Source: a bacterium OM1 bin76 (GTDB lineage Bacteria; Actinomycetota; Acidimicrobiia; Spongiisociales; ZC4RG35). From it: DNA of 40,159 nucleotides. The stretch spans positions 1 through 40,159 of the forward strand of contig MPNA01000024.1 of the NCBI GenBank assembly GCA_002238785.1, given 5' to 3'. The notes under the pieces are model-generated. The model ran no database searches, was not told the origin of the DNA, and was given only the letters and a program-made list of their open reading frames with translations. Position numbers and translations under genes: made by a program. Positions 1-8,270 of this stretch are shown here, piece by piece. Position 1 is the stretch's first letter. Each line of letters begins with the position of its first letter.

Positions 1-150
1 ATCAACCCCGTCGATGTTGCCCTCCAAAACGTCCGCATGTCGGGCGGTGAGAACACCGAAGAGGACATCAGAAGCCACGCCGCCGCATGGATCGCAGACA
101 ACCGCGACACCGTCGACACCTGGCTCAACAACGCACGTTTGCTCGGATAG
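1..150 (+). CDS. ABC transporter glycine betaine/carnitine-type substrate-binding protein, C-terminal end (partial)
   Basis: Only the last 49 codons lie in the window, open from base 1 and ending at a TAG. The peptide (NPVDVALQNVRMSGGENTEE and on to a terminal NNARLLG) aligns closely with the C-terminus of the next complete gene, which is an OpuAC/ProX-type binding protein. The two are therefore tandem paralogues. By family, the protein would capture a quaternary amine outside the membrane for an ABC importer. The following intergenic space holds a short direct repeat and a strong terminator, so this gene is transcribed separately from its paralogue. Confidence 0.8.
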   Translation: MNPVDVALQNVRMSGGENTEEDIRSHAAAWIADNRDTVDTWLNNARLLG

Positions 151-156
151 GACCTA

Positions 157-200
157 AACCGTCCCGAATACGAAGGACTTAACCGTCCCGATTACGAAGG
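157..200 (+). repeat. Two-copy 20-bp direct repeat downstream of the first gene
   Basis: AACCGTCCCGAATACGAAGG at 157-176 recurs at 181-200 with one mismatch, giving a 24-bp period. The second copy runs straight into the terminator stem. It could be a local duplication or a protein-binding site; nothing decides this. Confidence 0.6.
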
Positions 201-229
201 GGGAGGCCCGCAAAGGGCCTCCCCCTTTC
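197..229 (+). terminator. Rho-independent-type terminator after the partial binding-protein gene
   Basis: A 13-bp perfect stem, AAGGGGGAGGCCC (197-209) with GGGCCTCCCCCTT (215-227), closes a 5-nt loop (GCAAA) and is followed by TC. The stem is very G+C-rich. The uridine tract is short, which is usual in high-G+C genomes. Confidence 0.8.
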
Positions 230-326
230 ACTTAACCCCGAAGGTCCGCCCTTATCATCGGGCGCCATTGGCGACTAAACCATACGTTTTCGCCCTTGAC
301 TGTGAGGGCAACGGGAGAGCCAAGGA

Positions 327-1517
327 GTGACGATCAAGACACCTATCAGGTCAGGGTATGTCGGGCTTTTGATAATCGCGCTCCTGGTGGCGGCATGCGG
401 AGGCGAAGGCGACGACCAATTCGAGCCGACCCAGACGCCAGACCAGGAGACATCCACCACCCCTTCTGACACATCGAGCAACCCTGCGGACGGTGAGTCA
501 GATGACCCCGCCGCCGCAGCAGGAGACGAGATGACCCTGCCGGGAAGGGGTGTTTCGGTGACGGTGGCCAGGGGGAACTGGTCGACCGGTTACATGCAAG
601 CCGCCATTTATGCCGCCTTGCTGACTGAACTCGGCTATGAGGTGAGCCGCCCCGCCGACCTGGAATTGCCGCCCTCCAACGCCTACGTGGCCATGGCCAG
701 AGGCGAATTCGACTTCTGGGCCAACTCGTGGTTCCCCAACCACAAGCAGTTCCTGGTCGCTGAGATGCAGGACGGCACTTTGGTGGCCGAGCACCTTTCG
801 GTCCTGGGCTGGGAAATGCGTACCGGTGGATTGCAAGGAGTCCTTACCAACAAGAGCCTGGTGGACGACTACGGGATCGAGACCCTCGATCAGATCGTCA
901 ACGATCCTGACTTGTTCGCCATCTACGATGGTGGCGACACCACGCCCGATGACGGCGTGCTCCAGTTGCTGGGTTGCCCCGAGGGCTGGGGTTGTCACAT
1001 AACTATCAACGCATGGATCGAAAACGCCGGGTGGACCGCAGTCGATCAGTTGAAGGTGGGTTCTTACGACGTTCTCATCGCCGAAGCCGTCTCCCGAGAC
1101 TCTGCCGGGGTCCCCTACATTGTCTACTCCTGGGCGCCGAGTTCTTACGTGGCTGACCTGCGACCGGGCGACAACGCGGTCTGGCTCTCCACCTCCGACC
1201 AATCGATCTCACCCAGCCAGGTGGAGGGCGCCGCGTCTCTGGGCGAGGGACAGTGTTCCGCCGACCCCTGCAATCTCGGTTGGGACGCGGCCGACATCCG
1301 TGTCACCGCCAACAACGACTTCCTGGCGGCCAACCCGGCCGCAGCCAGGCTGTTCGAGTTGGTGGTGATCAGCCCGGTCGATGTGGCCCTGCAAAACGTT
1401 GCCTACAGTCTCGGTGAGGACACCGAACAGGACATCGACCGCCACGCCGCCGATTGGCTCTCAGTCAACCGCGACACCGTTGACCGGTGGCTTACCGCCG
1501 CCCGCAACGCCGGATGA
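327..1517 (+). CDS. ABC transporter substrate-binding lipoprotein, glycine betaine/proline/carnitine type (OpuAC/ProX family)
   Basis: A 396-aa secreted lipoprotein. Residues 10-24 form a hydrophobic segment ending in a lipobox (LLVAAC, Cys24), followed by an acidic/Thr-rich linker (about 25-70) and an OpuAC-type ligand-binding domain from about 70 to the end. Family-like features are the RGNWSTGYMQAA opening, the ANSWFPNH segment and several Trp/Tyr residues suited to a cation-pi cage for a quaternary amine. GTG at 327 is chosen because it places the signal peptide at the N-terminus; GGGAG about 11 nt upstream can serve as ribosome site. It is a tandem paralogue of the preceding gene fragment, but no permease or ATPase lies beside it. 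The CaiD-like enzyme downstream suggests carnitine or a related betaine as ligand (inference). Confidence 0.85.
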   Translation: MTIKTPIRSGYVGLLIIALLVAACGGEGDDQFEPTQTPDQETSTTPSDTSSNPADGESDDPAAAAGDEMTLPGRGVSVTVARGNWSTGYMQAAIYAALLTELGYEVSRPADLELPPSNAYVAMARGEFDFWANSWFPNHKQFLVAEMQDGTLVAEHLSVLGWEMRTGGLQGVLTNKSLVDDYGIETLDQIVNDPDLFAIYDGGDTTPDDGVLQLLGCPEGWGCHITINAWIENAGWTAVDQLKVGSYDVLIAEAVSRDSAGVPYIVYSWAPSSYVADLRPGDNAVWLSTSDQSISPSQVEGAASLGEGQCSADPCNLGWDAADIRVTANNDFLAANPAAARLFELVVISPVDVALQNVAYSLGEDTEQDIDRHAADWLSVNRDTVDRWLTAARNAG

Positions 1518-1616
1518 CCTGACCGACTGACACCAAACCACAGGAGGGTCCGTGAAGCATCCCTTTGGCAAGACTGCGCAGAGGTGCTCCAGCCGCTCCT
1601 TACACTGGGCACAACT

Positions 1617-2399
1617 ATGGACCAGGGGTTGCGGATACTCGAGAATGCGCCTGTCTTGGAGGTCGTGATCGACCGCCCCAAGGCAAATGCGATAGACGCG
1701 GCAACCAGTCGTTTTATGGGAGATGTCTTTTTGGCCTTCCGCGATGACCCCGCCTACCGGGTGGCCATCCTGACCGGCGCCGGGGATCGGTTCTTCTCGG
1801 CAGGCTGGGACCTGAAAGCCGCTTCGGAAGGAGAGTCCTACGAAGCCGACTGGGGAATGGGAGGCTTCGGAGGATTCCCGGAACTGAAGGGCCTGAACAA
1901 GCCGGTGATCTGCGCGGTGAACGGCATCGCCGCCGGAGGAGGGTTCGAGATCGTGGTGTCCGCCGACCTGGTGATGGCGGCGGACACCGCCCAGTTCCTG
2001 CTTCCCGAGGCCTTCATGGGCTTTCCCCCCGACATCGGAACGGTCCGCCTCCCCAGGCAGATCCCTCCGATTCTCGCCAAAGAGATCCTGTTGACCGGAG
2101 CACGAGTTGGCATGGAGCAAGCCCTGCAATGGGGATTGGTAAACCGGGTGGTCCCTTCCGGCGAACTCATGAGCACCGCCCGCGCCCTGGCCGAGCGGAT
2201 CTGCGAAGCCGCTCCGCTGGCAGTGGAGGCCATCTTGGAGATGATCCGCGCCACCTCGCAAATGGGAGTGGCGGAGGCGTTGAACTTCATCCGGTCGGGC
2301 GAAGTGGCTGCCTACCGGAGAGCCCTGGACTCCTCCGACGCCATCGAGGGGCCGCGGGCATTTGCCGAGAGGCGGCCGCCCCGTTGGACCGGCGCCTAG
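1617..2399 (+). CDS. caiD: Crotonobetainyl-CoA hydratase / carnitinyl-CoA dehydratase-like enoyl-CoA hydratase
   Basis: A 260-aa crotonase-fold protein. It resembles E. coli CaiD through much of its length: DRPKANAIDA, TGAGDRFFSAGWDLKAA, NGIAAGGGFE and the C-terminal DAIEGPRAFAERRPP. With ATG 1617 as start, Glu111 (in GGGFE) and Glu131 (in LLPEA) fall at the same positions as the two catalytic glutamates of E. coli CaiD. An in-frame upstream ATG at 1584 would add 11 unconserved residues. By family it acts in the cytoplasm, adding water to crotonobetainyl-CoA. It follows the quaternary-amine binding protein by about 100 bp. No CaiA, CaiB or CaiC homologue is in the window, so the full pathway is not shown. 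Another crotonase specificity remains possible. Confidence 0.82.
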   Translation: MDQGLRILENAPVLEVVIDRPKANAIDAATSRFMGDVFLAFRDDPAYRVAILTGAGDRFFSAGWDLKAASEGESYEADWGMGGFGGFPELKGLNKPVICAVNGIAAGGGFEIVVSADLVMAADTAQFLLPEAFMGFPPDIGTVRLPRQIPPILAKEILLTGARVGMEQALQWGLVNRVVPSGELMSTARALAERICEAAPLAVEAILEMIRATSQMGVAEALNFIRSGEVAAYRRALDSSDAIEGPRAFAERRPPRWTGA

Positions 2400-2428
2400 C
2401 AAACCGCCAAACAGCCGGGCTTGCTTTA

Positions 2429-4330
2429 GGGACTTATATACCTGGGTTGACAGGCGTATTTGTTCGTGACACTTCCGTAGACGCAAGACTTCTCTCGAAG
2501 ATTCCCATGGCGTCGTCTAGTATCTTCCGACGGCTGTCCCTGCCGCCACCTGTCGGGGGATACAGGTTAGGGTGCCCCCGGGCGTTTATGTTCAGCGAGG
2601 CCTGCAGGTCCGCATGGGCGCGGTTCCCGCAGGAACAGACGAACCGCGCTTGGGTCTCGCGCGTTCCTTTTTTCCCGCAGACAAAGCATGTAAGAGAGGT
2701 GTAAGCCGGGTACACCGGCACATATCCGACCGAGTGTTTGACCATCGCTCTCGCCAGAAAACGCAGCATCCGCGCCGGAGCAGTCTCCGCCAATACGCGG
2801 TTCAAGCCTCTCTTGCCCGCAGAGCGGGCAGGGAAGGCCTTCGAACCGGTAGCGGACTTGGTCATGTTCTTCGCTTTGGTGTCCTCGGCCGCCACAGAAC
2901 GGACGCCCGGCTTGGTGGCTACATGCTTGGCGTTGTGGAATTGCTGGTTGACCTTCACAGCAGTGTTCTTGACGATCAACTTGTTTCTCTGTCGTTTCTG
3001 CTTCCGGTAGCGACGGGACCCCTCTTGCTTTTGGCTCATGGACTTCTGCAGTTGCTTGGACCGGTGGTGTCTCTTGCGGCTCTGGTCTTCCTGTTGTGAA
3101 GAGGCGTACTTGGGATAGGACGTGCCATCGCTGCACACCAGTGGGTTGCGTATTCCCCAGTCCACTCCCAGCGTCTGAGACCGGTCGGTGGGTTCCGTGG
3201 GAGCGTCAGCGTAGGACTTGCAAAGGAAATGAACGCGGTACTTGCGGTGACGAGGCTTGGTGCGACGGGTCACCCTACCGGCTTCGTCGGTGGCGTCCAC
3301 CACATGGACAGCGCCACCCCACTTCATCCGGGCGGGAACAGCGAAGGGCTTCCCGTCACGGTCTCGGGGCAGCCGCAGAGAAATGCCACAAGGCAGTACC
3401 AACTCGCCGTCTGCTATGCGGCAACGGTCATGGAACACCAACGCCGGACCGGAGGCTCTCTCCGTGTCCTTGCGAGACCGGAACAAACGCTTCACACCTT
3501 TGACGAGGTGACGCTCCACCGGTTTGATCGAACGGTCATGCTTCTTCACGGCGTTGGCGTTCTTGGTGACAGCGCTCCTAAGAGCCTTCACTTCCTTCGG
3601 GCAGGCGCCGTTGCGAGCGTGAGCGGTTACCTGCTGGCGAGCTTCGGGCACCAGGGTCTTGTGCTCTTCAACCAAAGCCTCGGAGCGGGCGTGGAACTTC
3701 TCGCAGATGCTCTCCACCGGCTCCGCGTTCACAGTGTCGGAAGCGTGTGACAAGTCCGGATGACCCTCTAACTCTGACACCAGAGCAGAAGACGCAGAGG
3801 CATACTCCGAAGCGGTCTCAACCAGCCTCGCCAGGACGTCTCTCGCGTCGGAGGGCAGGGAGTTCTCTGTCTCTGCCAGGCGCTTGGCGGTGATTTCCAC
3901 CCTCTCTACGGATATAGCGAAGCCCCTGGTGAGCGAACGGCGGTGCTTCGACCACTTCTTGGCAGCGTTGACCCCTTGGTAGAACCCTCCCCGTTGCAAC
4001 CTGAGGCCTCCCTTACGGTTCTCGGGATGGCGGCGCAACAGCGTGAGGTGACCCGAGTCTACGCGTGGGCTAGGTATCTTCTCTCCCGCGTTGTGCAACC
4101 CCAGAGCATGCTCCACACCCCAGTTGTAAGCACGGCTCTGCAACTGGAGGGCTCTCCACAAAGCCTGTTTGGTACCCGAGGGCAGCTTTCGTAGATCTAC
4201 CGCCACCACATCGGGATATTCCACCTGCTCCGCCGTGAGAGGTGTCCCATCCGTATACATGCACACATGATACTGATCGGGTGTGACACTGAGAGGCGTA
4301 GTCCTGTGTCTACCCAAGTATATAAGTCCC
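2429..4330 (-). mobile_element. TnpB-only transposable element with terminal inverted repeats and 8-bp target duplication
   Basis: The ends are inverted repeats. The left end starts GGGACTTATATACCTGGGTT (2429-2448), and the complement of the right end reads GGGACTTATATACTTGGGTA (from 4330 inwards): 22 of the first 24 bases agree. Immediately outside lie identical octamers TTGCTTTA, at 2421-2428 and 4331-4338, which look like a target-site duplication. The 1902-bp unit holds only a tnpB-like gene, which fills it almost end to end. IS200/IS605 elements normally have neither inverted termini nor target duplication, so a DDE-type transposase acting in trans is inferred. Confidence 0.8.
2434..4260 (-). 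CDS. tnpB: TnpB-family RNA-guided nuclease (IS200/IS605-type OrfB), long variant
   Basis: About 608 aa from ATG 4260, or 627 from a TTG at 4317 inside the terminal repeat; neither has a clear ribosome site. The RuvC core is complete. Numbered from 4317, these are Asp386 in LGVDWGIRN, Glu478 in VAAEDTKAKN and Asp570 in AHADLQASLN, with a zinc finger C544-x2-C547 / C561-x-C563 between the last two. The N-terminal SGTKQALWRA...YNWGVEHAL part matches the usual TnpB start. The protein is longer than the usual ~400 aa: about 140-280 is a charged helical insertion. Its stop codon lies inside the left terminal repeat, so any guide-RNA scaffold would overlap the 3' end of the gene. All catalytic residues being present suggests an active nuclease (inference). 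Confidence 0.88.
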   Translation of the reverse strand: MYTDGTPLTAEQVEYPDVVAVDLRKLPSGTKQALWRALQLQSRAYNWGVEHALGLHNAGEKIPSPRVDSGHLTLLRRHPENRKGGLRLQRGGFYQGVNAAKKWSKHRRSLTRGFAISVERVEITAKRLAETENSLPSDARDVLARLVETASEYASASSALVSELEGHPDLSHASDTVNAEPVESICEKFHARSEALVEEHKTLVPEARQQVTAHARNGACPKEVKALRSAVTKNANAVKKHDRSIKPVERHLVKGVKRLFRSRKDTERASGPALVFHDRCRIADGELVLPCGISLRLPRDRDGKPFAVPARMKWGGAVHVVDATDEAGRVTRRTKPRHRKYRVHFLCKSYADAPTEPTDRSQTLGVDWGIRNPLVCSDGTSYPKYASSQQEDQSRKRHHRSKQLQKSMSQKQEGSRRYRKQKRQRNKLIVKNTAVKVNQQFHNAKHVATKPGVRSVAAEDTKAKNMTKSATGSKAFPARSAGKRGLNRVLAETAPARMLRFLARAMVKHSVGYVPVYPAYTSLTCFVCGKKGTRETQARFVCSCGNRAHADLQASLNINARGHPNLYPPTGGGRDSRRKILDDAMGIFERSLASTEVSRTNTPVNPGI

Positions 4331-4619
4331 TTGCTTTACCCATAGTCGGTCTCCTACTAAAGACGGATAGCCACAGTTCCACTGCTCCTCAAGCCGAGGC
4401 CGGCAAGCGGCGCGGCGTGGCTGGCCATCCCTTGCCTGCCCCGGGTGATCTCCGATAATGCGAACCATCCATGTGGCGGATCATGTAGAATTGAATAAGT
4501 AGATCGTCCCTGATGGAGCCGATGCCTATCAACCCCGAAGATCGTTCGGAAGTTGGTTCCAGGACTCTCAGACCACAGGCCGCACCGGCCACCCCTTACC
4601 TAAGGACGGCGTTACTGCC

Positions 4620-5888
4620 ATGAAGCATCTAACCGCGCTCTTCCTATCGATGTGCCTGCTTGGCATCGGCCACGGCCTGGGCACATCCCTGCTTGGTGTT
4701 CGCTCCACCATCGAAGGCTTCTCCGAACTGGCGACGGGAATTGCCCTGTCCGGCTTTTACGTCGGGTTTCTGGCTGGAAGCCGTTTGGTCGGGAACATGC
4801 TGGCCAACGTGGGCCACATCCGGGTGTTCGCCGGCCTGGCGGCCCTGCTCTCCTCGGTCATGCTGTTGCACTCGCTGGTGCTGAGTCCTCCGGCATGGTT
4901 CATTCTGCGGTTGGCGGCCGGATTCTGCATCTCGGGGATCTACATCACCGCCGATAGCTGGCTGAACAACCAGGTCACCAACCACAACCGCGGCCGGGTG
5001 CTGGGGATCTACATGATGATGGGGATGGGCGGCATGGCGGTGGGGCAACTGTTGATCGGGTCCGCCGATCCCGGCGGCTTCACTCTTTTCCTGCTGGTCT
5101 CGATCCTGTTCTCGCTTTCGCTGGTGCCGCTGTCTCTGACCCGCATCGATCCTCCCCAGATTCCGGAACGAAGAAGGGCGCGCATCAGAGCGGTGTACCG
5201 GACCGCGCCGCTGGCCCTGGTGGGCGCCGCCGCGTCGGGTCTCACCCACAGCTCTATTCTGACCCTGGGTCCGATCTACAGCGCGGAAGTGGGGCTCACC
5301 ACCACGCAGGTGGGGTGGGCCATGAGCGCCCTGATGATCGGCTCGGCGGCCATGATCCCCCTGGGAAGGCTGTCGGACCGCATCCCCCGCCGGAGGGTGA
5401 TCCTGGCTATCACCGCGGGAGCTTTCCTGCTGTGCCTGTTCATGTCGATCGGACCGATCGAGCCGCTGGTGTTCACCGGCGTCATGCTGGTCTACGGCAC
5501 CCTCACTTTCCCGGTTTACGCGCTTTCGATGAGTCATATGAACGACCTGCTGGAACGCTCCCAATTGGTGCCGGGAATGGCCGCCCTGGTCACCTTCATG
5601 GGCTTGGGCGCCATCGCCGGGCCGGTGCTCAGTTCCGGGTTGATGAGCCTGGTGGGACCCCACGGATTGTGGATGGCTCTCACCACCTTCCACGGGGCAT
5701 TCGCGGTCTACACGATCATCAGGTTCGTCGAGAGGCCCCATCCGACTGCCCTCCGAAGGATGTTTGTTCCCATCACGATTCGCAGTTCGGCGCGGGTGGC
5801 CTACGTGGTCAGAGAAAGCAGGAGAAGAATAAGGAAAGGTGCACGTTACGCGTCGGCGCCGCGACCCAGAAGAGGGCACTTGGAGTGA
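4620..5888 (+). CDS. Major facilitator superfamily transporter (YcaD-like)
   Basis: A 422-aa protein with about 12 predicted hydrophobic segments. It has an MFS loop 2-3 region (GFLAGSRLVGNMLANVGHIR), a cytoplasmic linker around residues 180-195 and a second-half loop GRLSDRIPRRRVI. ADSWLNNQVTNHNRGRVLGIY resembles the YcaD group of MFS proteins. The C-terminus is an Arg-rich tail. ATG 4620 starts directly at the first membrane segment. It begins about 290 bp beyond the TnpB element and is not obviously co-transcribed with anything upstream. The substrate cannot be told from the sequence. Confidence 0.85.
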   Translation: MKHLTALFLSMCLLGIGHGLGTSLLGVRSTIEGFSELATGIALSGFYVGFLAGSRLVGNMLANVGHIRVFAGLAALLSSVMLLHSLVLSPPAWFILRLAAGFCISGIYITADSWLNNQVTNHNRGRVLGIYMMMGMGGMAVGQLLIGSADPGGFTLFLLVSILFSLSLVPLSLTRIDPPQIPERRRARIRAVYRTAPLALVGAAASGLTHSSILTLGPIYSAEVGLTTTQVGWAMSALMIGSAAMIPLGRLSDRIPRRRVILAITAGAFLLCLFMSIGPIEPLVFTGVMLVYGTLTFPVYALSMSHMNDLLERSQLVPGMAALVTFMGLGAIAGPVLSSGLMSLVGPHGLWMALTTFHGAFAVYTIIRFVERPHPTALRRMFVPITIRSSARVAYVVRESRRRIRKGARYASAPRPRRGHLE

Positions 5889-5893
5889 CGGGA

Positions 5894-5909
5894 CCCCTGC
5901 GAGCAGGGG
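5894..5909 (+). terminator. Short hairpin after the MFS gene, possible terminator
   Basis: CCCCTG (5894-5899) pairs with CAGGGG (5904-5909) around a CGAG loop, just after the MFS stop codon. There is no T tract, so termination is uncertain. Confidence 0.3.
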
Positions 5910-5990
5910 GCGGAACCTGCCTCAGCCGCCTTACTCAGCCTCTGCCCGTCCACATCCGCCGCCCGAATGCAGTCGTTAGAGTCTTCCAGT

Positions 5991-7655
5991 ATGATGACCG
6001 GCGCCCGGGCGCTAGCCCAAATGCTCGACGGCTACGGGGTGACCCACGTCTTCATGGTCCCTGCCATCCTGCGCCGCACCATGGTGGAACTGGAGAAGTT
6101 CGGGGTCCACCGCATCCACACCCATGGCGAGAAGCCGGCCGCCTACATGGCCGACGGCTTTGCCAGGATGGCTGGGCGGCCCGGGGTGTGCATGGCCCAG
6201 GCGGTGGGCGCCCTCAACCTGGCCGCCGGGTTGCGCGACGCCCACCTGGCCCACTCACCGGTAATCGCTTTCACGGGAGGCCTCCATCTGACGATGGCCG
6301 GCAGGGGGGTGTACCAGGAGGTCGACGATCGGCCCTCCTTCGAAAACGTCACCAAGTTCAACACGTCCGTGGAACGGGTGGAGCGGATCCCCGACGCCAT
6401 CCGGCAGGCCTTCCGTGCCGCGGTGTCGGGAAGTCCGGGACCGGCCCATGTCCAGTTCGCGGGCAACGAGGGCCAGATCGACACCGAGGAGGGCAATCTC
6501 GACCCGTGGGTCGACCAAGGATTCGCCTCGGTACCGGCGGTGCGGCCCCTCCCCGACCCCAAGGACGTGGCTGCGGCTTTGGATCTGCTCGACGGCGCCC
6601 GCCGGCCGGTGATCGTGGCGGGAGGAGGGGTCCGGACCTCCCGTGCTTCCAGCCAACTGGTGGCCCTGGCCGAACGTCTCTGCATTCCGGTGGTGACCTC
6701 CCTCAACGGCAAGGACACCATCGCCGGCACCCATCGGCTGGCCGTCGGGGTGAGTGGCACCTACTCTCGCAGCGCCGCCAACCGGGTGGTGAACCGGGCC
6801 GACCTGGTGTTTTTCGTCGGTTCCGGCACCGGCAGCATGACCACCCACTTCTGGCAGGTCCCCGCACCCGGAGTAACCGCCATCGGGGTCGACATCAATC
6901 CGGACGTGTTGGGCCGCAACTACCCCCTGCAGGTGTCTATCAACGCCGATGCCCGCATGACCCTGGCCGCCCTCTCAGAACAGGCCGGCCGCCGGGATGC
7001 ATGCCGGCGACAGTGGCGGGCTGAAGCACGCCGGGAGGTCGCCGCTTGGCGAGAACAGCACCGGCGCCATCTCGAATCTGATGCGGTGCCCATCCGCCCG
7101 GAGCGGATCTGCTGGGAGTTGACCTCCCACCTTCCCGACGACGCCTGCGTCGTGGTCGACACCGGACACGCCGGCATGTGGATGGGAGGCATGTTCGACA
7201 CCCGCACCCGCGAGCAGGATTACCTGCGCTGCGCCGGTCACCTGGGCTGGGCTTTCCCGGCCGCCCTGGGCGCCAAGTGCGCCGCACCGGACCGCCCCGT
7301 GGTCTGCTTCACCGGCGACGCGGGGCTGTGGTACCACATAGCCGAGATCGAGACCGCGGTTCGATGGGGCATCAACACCGTCACCGTGGTCAACAACAAC
7401 TCCTCGGGCAACCAGTCGACCATTGGCTTCGATCGGGCCTACGGCGGGCAGCAGACTCCCGAGGGACGCCGCATGTGGACCTTCACCGACGTGGACTTCG
7501 CCCGACTCGCCGAGGGAATGGGAGCGATGGGCATCCGGGTGGAGAAACCCGGGCACCTCCGCCCTGCCTTGGAACGGGCATTGGCGGCGCAGCGTCCCGT
7601 CATCATCGATGTGGTAACCGACATCGAGGCGTTGGCGCCCCTCGCCATGGTCTGA
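5991..7655 (+). CDS. Thiamine-diphosphate-dependent enzyme of the acetolactate synthase/oxalyl-CoA decarboxylase superfamily
   Basis: A 554-aa protein with the three-domain layout of this superfamily. The N-terminal pyrimidine-binding domain holds the catalytic glutamate (Glu47, in HTHGEKPAAYMADGFAR). A central domain carries RRPVIVAGGGVR at about residues 200-215. The C-terminal domain has the cofactor motif GDAGLWYHIAEIE through VVNNN (about 442-470). ATG 5991 is chosen because it gives usual family spacing to Glu47; ATG 5994 and ATG 5967 are also in frame and none has a good ribosome site. Members decarboxylate or ligate 2-oxoacids; the residues seen do not separate acetolactate synthase from other types. 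It stands alone rather than with an ilvN partner, so a catabolic role is more likely than branched-chain synthesis (inference). Confidence 0.82.
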   Translation: MMTGARALAQMLDGYGVTHVFMVPAILRRTMVELEKFGVHRIHTHGEKPAAYMADGFARMAGRPGVCMAQAVGALNLAAGLRDAHLAHSPVIAFTGGLHLTMAGRGVYQEVDDRPSFENVTKFNTSVERVERIPDAIRQAFRAAVSGSPGPAHVQFAGNEGQIDTEEGNLDPWVDQGFASVPAVRPLPDPKDVAAALDLLDGARRPVIVAGGGVRTSRASSQLVALAERLCIPVVTSLNGKDTIAGTHRLAVGVSGTYSRSAANRVVNRADLVFFVGSGTGSMTTHFWQVPAPGVTAIGVDINPDVLGRNYPLQVSINADARMTLAALSEQAGRRDACRRQWRAEARREVAAWREQHRRHLESDAVPIRPERICWELTSHLPDDACVVVDTGHAGMWMGGMFDTRTREQDYLRCAGHLGWAFPAALGAKCAAPDRPVVCFTGDAGLWYHIAEIETAVRWGINTVTVVNNNSSGNQSTIGFDRAYGGQQTPEGRRMWTFTDVDFARLAEGMGAMGIRVEKPGHLRPALERALAAQRPVIIDVVTDIEALAPLAMV

Positions 7656-7851
7656 CACCTCCATTCAAGGCGGGTGATGCCAGTGGAGGTGCGAAATGGC
7701 TGATACGCTGACCACGGTCGACGGTAGCTGGTGCCATGTGCACAGCCAGTGGCGCCTGGAAGACGTGCCGAGAGTGCGGTCTTACAACTGGGACCTCACG
7801 TTCGACGTGGCAGAGCACCATTGCCCGGTTCTGCGGGCGAAAGGAGAAAGT

Positions 7852-8265
7852 ATGAAGATAGTTAGATGGGTTGCCTTGGGATTAGCTGCGATGATGGCGG
7901 CTACCGCATGTTCTTCCGATGCCAGGGTGGTGTCGGAGAATATCTCTCAGGCAGCCGACCAGTTCGAGATCCAGCGGCGGATTGTGTTCCTCAACGGGAT
8001 CACCGACACCTACCTGCTGAGCATCGAAGGGCTGTGCTCCATCGAGGACGAGACTATTCAGCTGGAGGTAACCTGCAAGCACGGGCCGGATGCCTATGTG
8101 AAGCACTTCCTCGGGCTGTCCGACAACGTGACGTATTTCGCCGAGCAACTGGTAGCCGCCGACGTGTCGGCGTACCACTACCGGGTGACCTTCAAGCCGC
8201 AGGTGCTGCTGCCGGACATTGACTTCCGGGGCGACTCCGGCGATTTGCCGAGGAGTCAGCCGTAA
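7852..8265 (+). CDS. Small lipoprotein resembling actinophage lipoproteins
   Basis: A 137-aa protein. ATG 7852 is chosen over an in-frame upstream ATG at 7696 because it is preceded by AAAGGAG at good spacing and opens directly on a signal peptide ending in a lipobox (Cys20). The mature part (ARVVSENISQAADQF, then RRIVFLNGITDTYLLSIEG, LEVTCK, HFLGLSDNVTYFAEQL and YHYRVTFKP) resembles small lipoproteins I know from siphophages of Actinobacteria and their prophages; their role is not established. Some phage lipoproteins block superinfection, which is only an analogy here. No other clear phage structural gene is nearby, so this looks like a prophage remnant or a captured gene. Confidence 0.6.
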   Translation: MKIVRWVALGLAAMMAATACSSDARVVSENISQAADQFEIQRRIVFLNGITDTYLLSIEGLCSIEDETIQLEVTCKHGPDAYVKHFLGLSDNVTYFAEQLVAADVSAYHYRVTFKPQVLLPDIDFRGDSGDLPRSQP

Positions 8266-8270
8266 GCGAA

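Noticed and set aside
157-200. Possible CRISPR-like array
   Set aside because: Only two repeat units with a 4-bp spacing; no array or cas genes anywhere in the window.
4644-5879. A 411-codon antisense frame across the MFS gene
   Set aside because: Low-complexity Gln/His/Arg-rich translation with no ribosome site; a shadow of the codon bias of the membrane protein gene.
7696-7851. N-terminal extension of the phage-type lipoprotein from ATG 7696
   Set aside because: The internal ATG 7852 has the ribosome site and starts the signal peptide; a lipobox 70 residues into a protein would not be processed.
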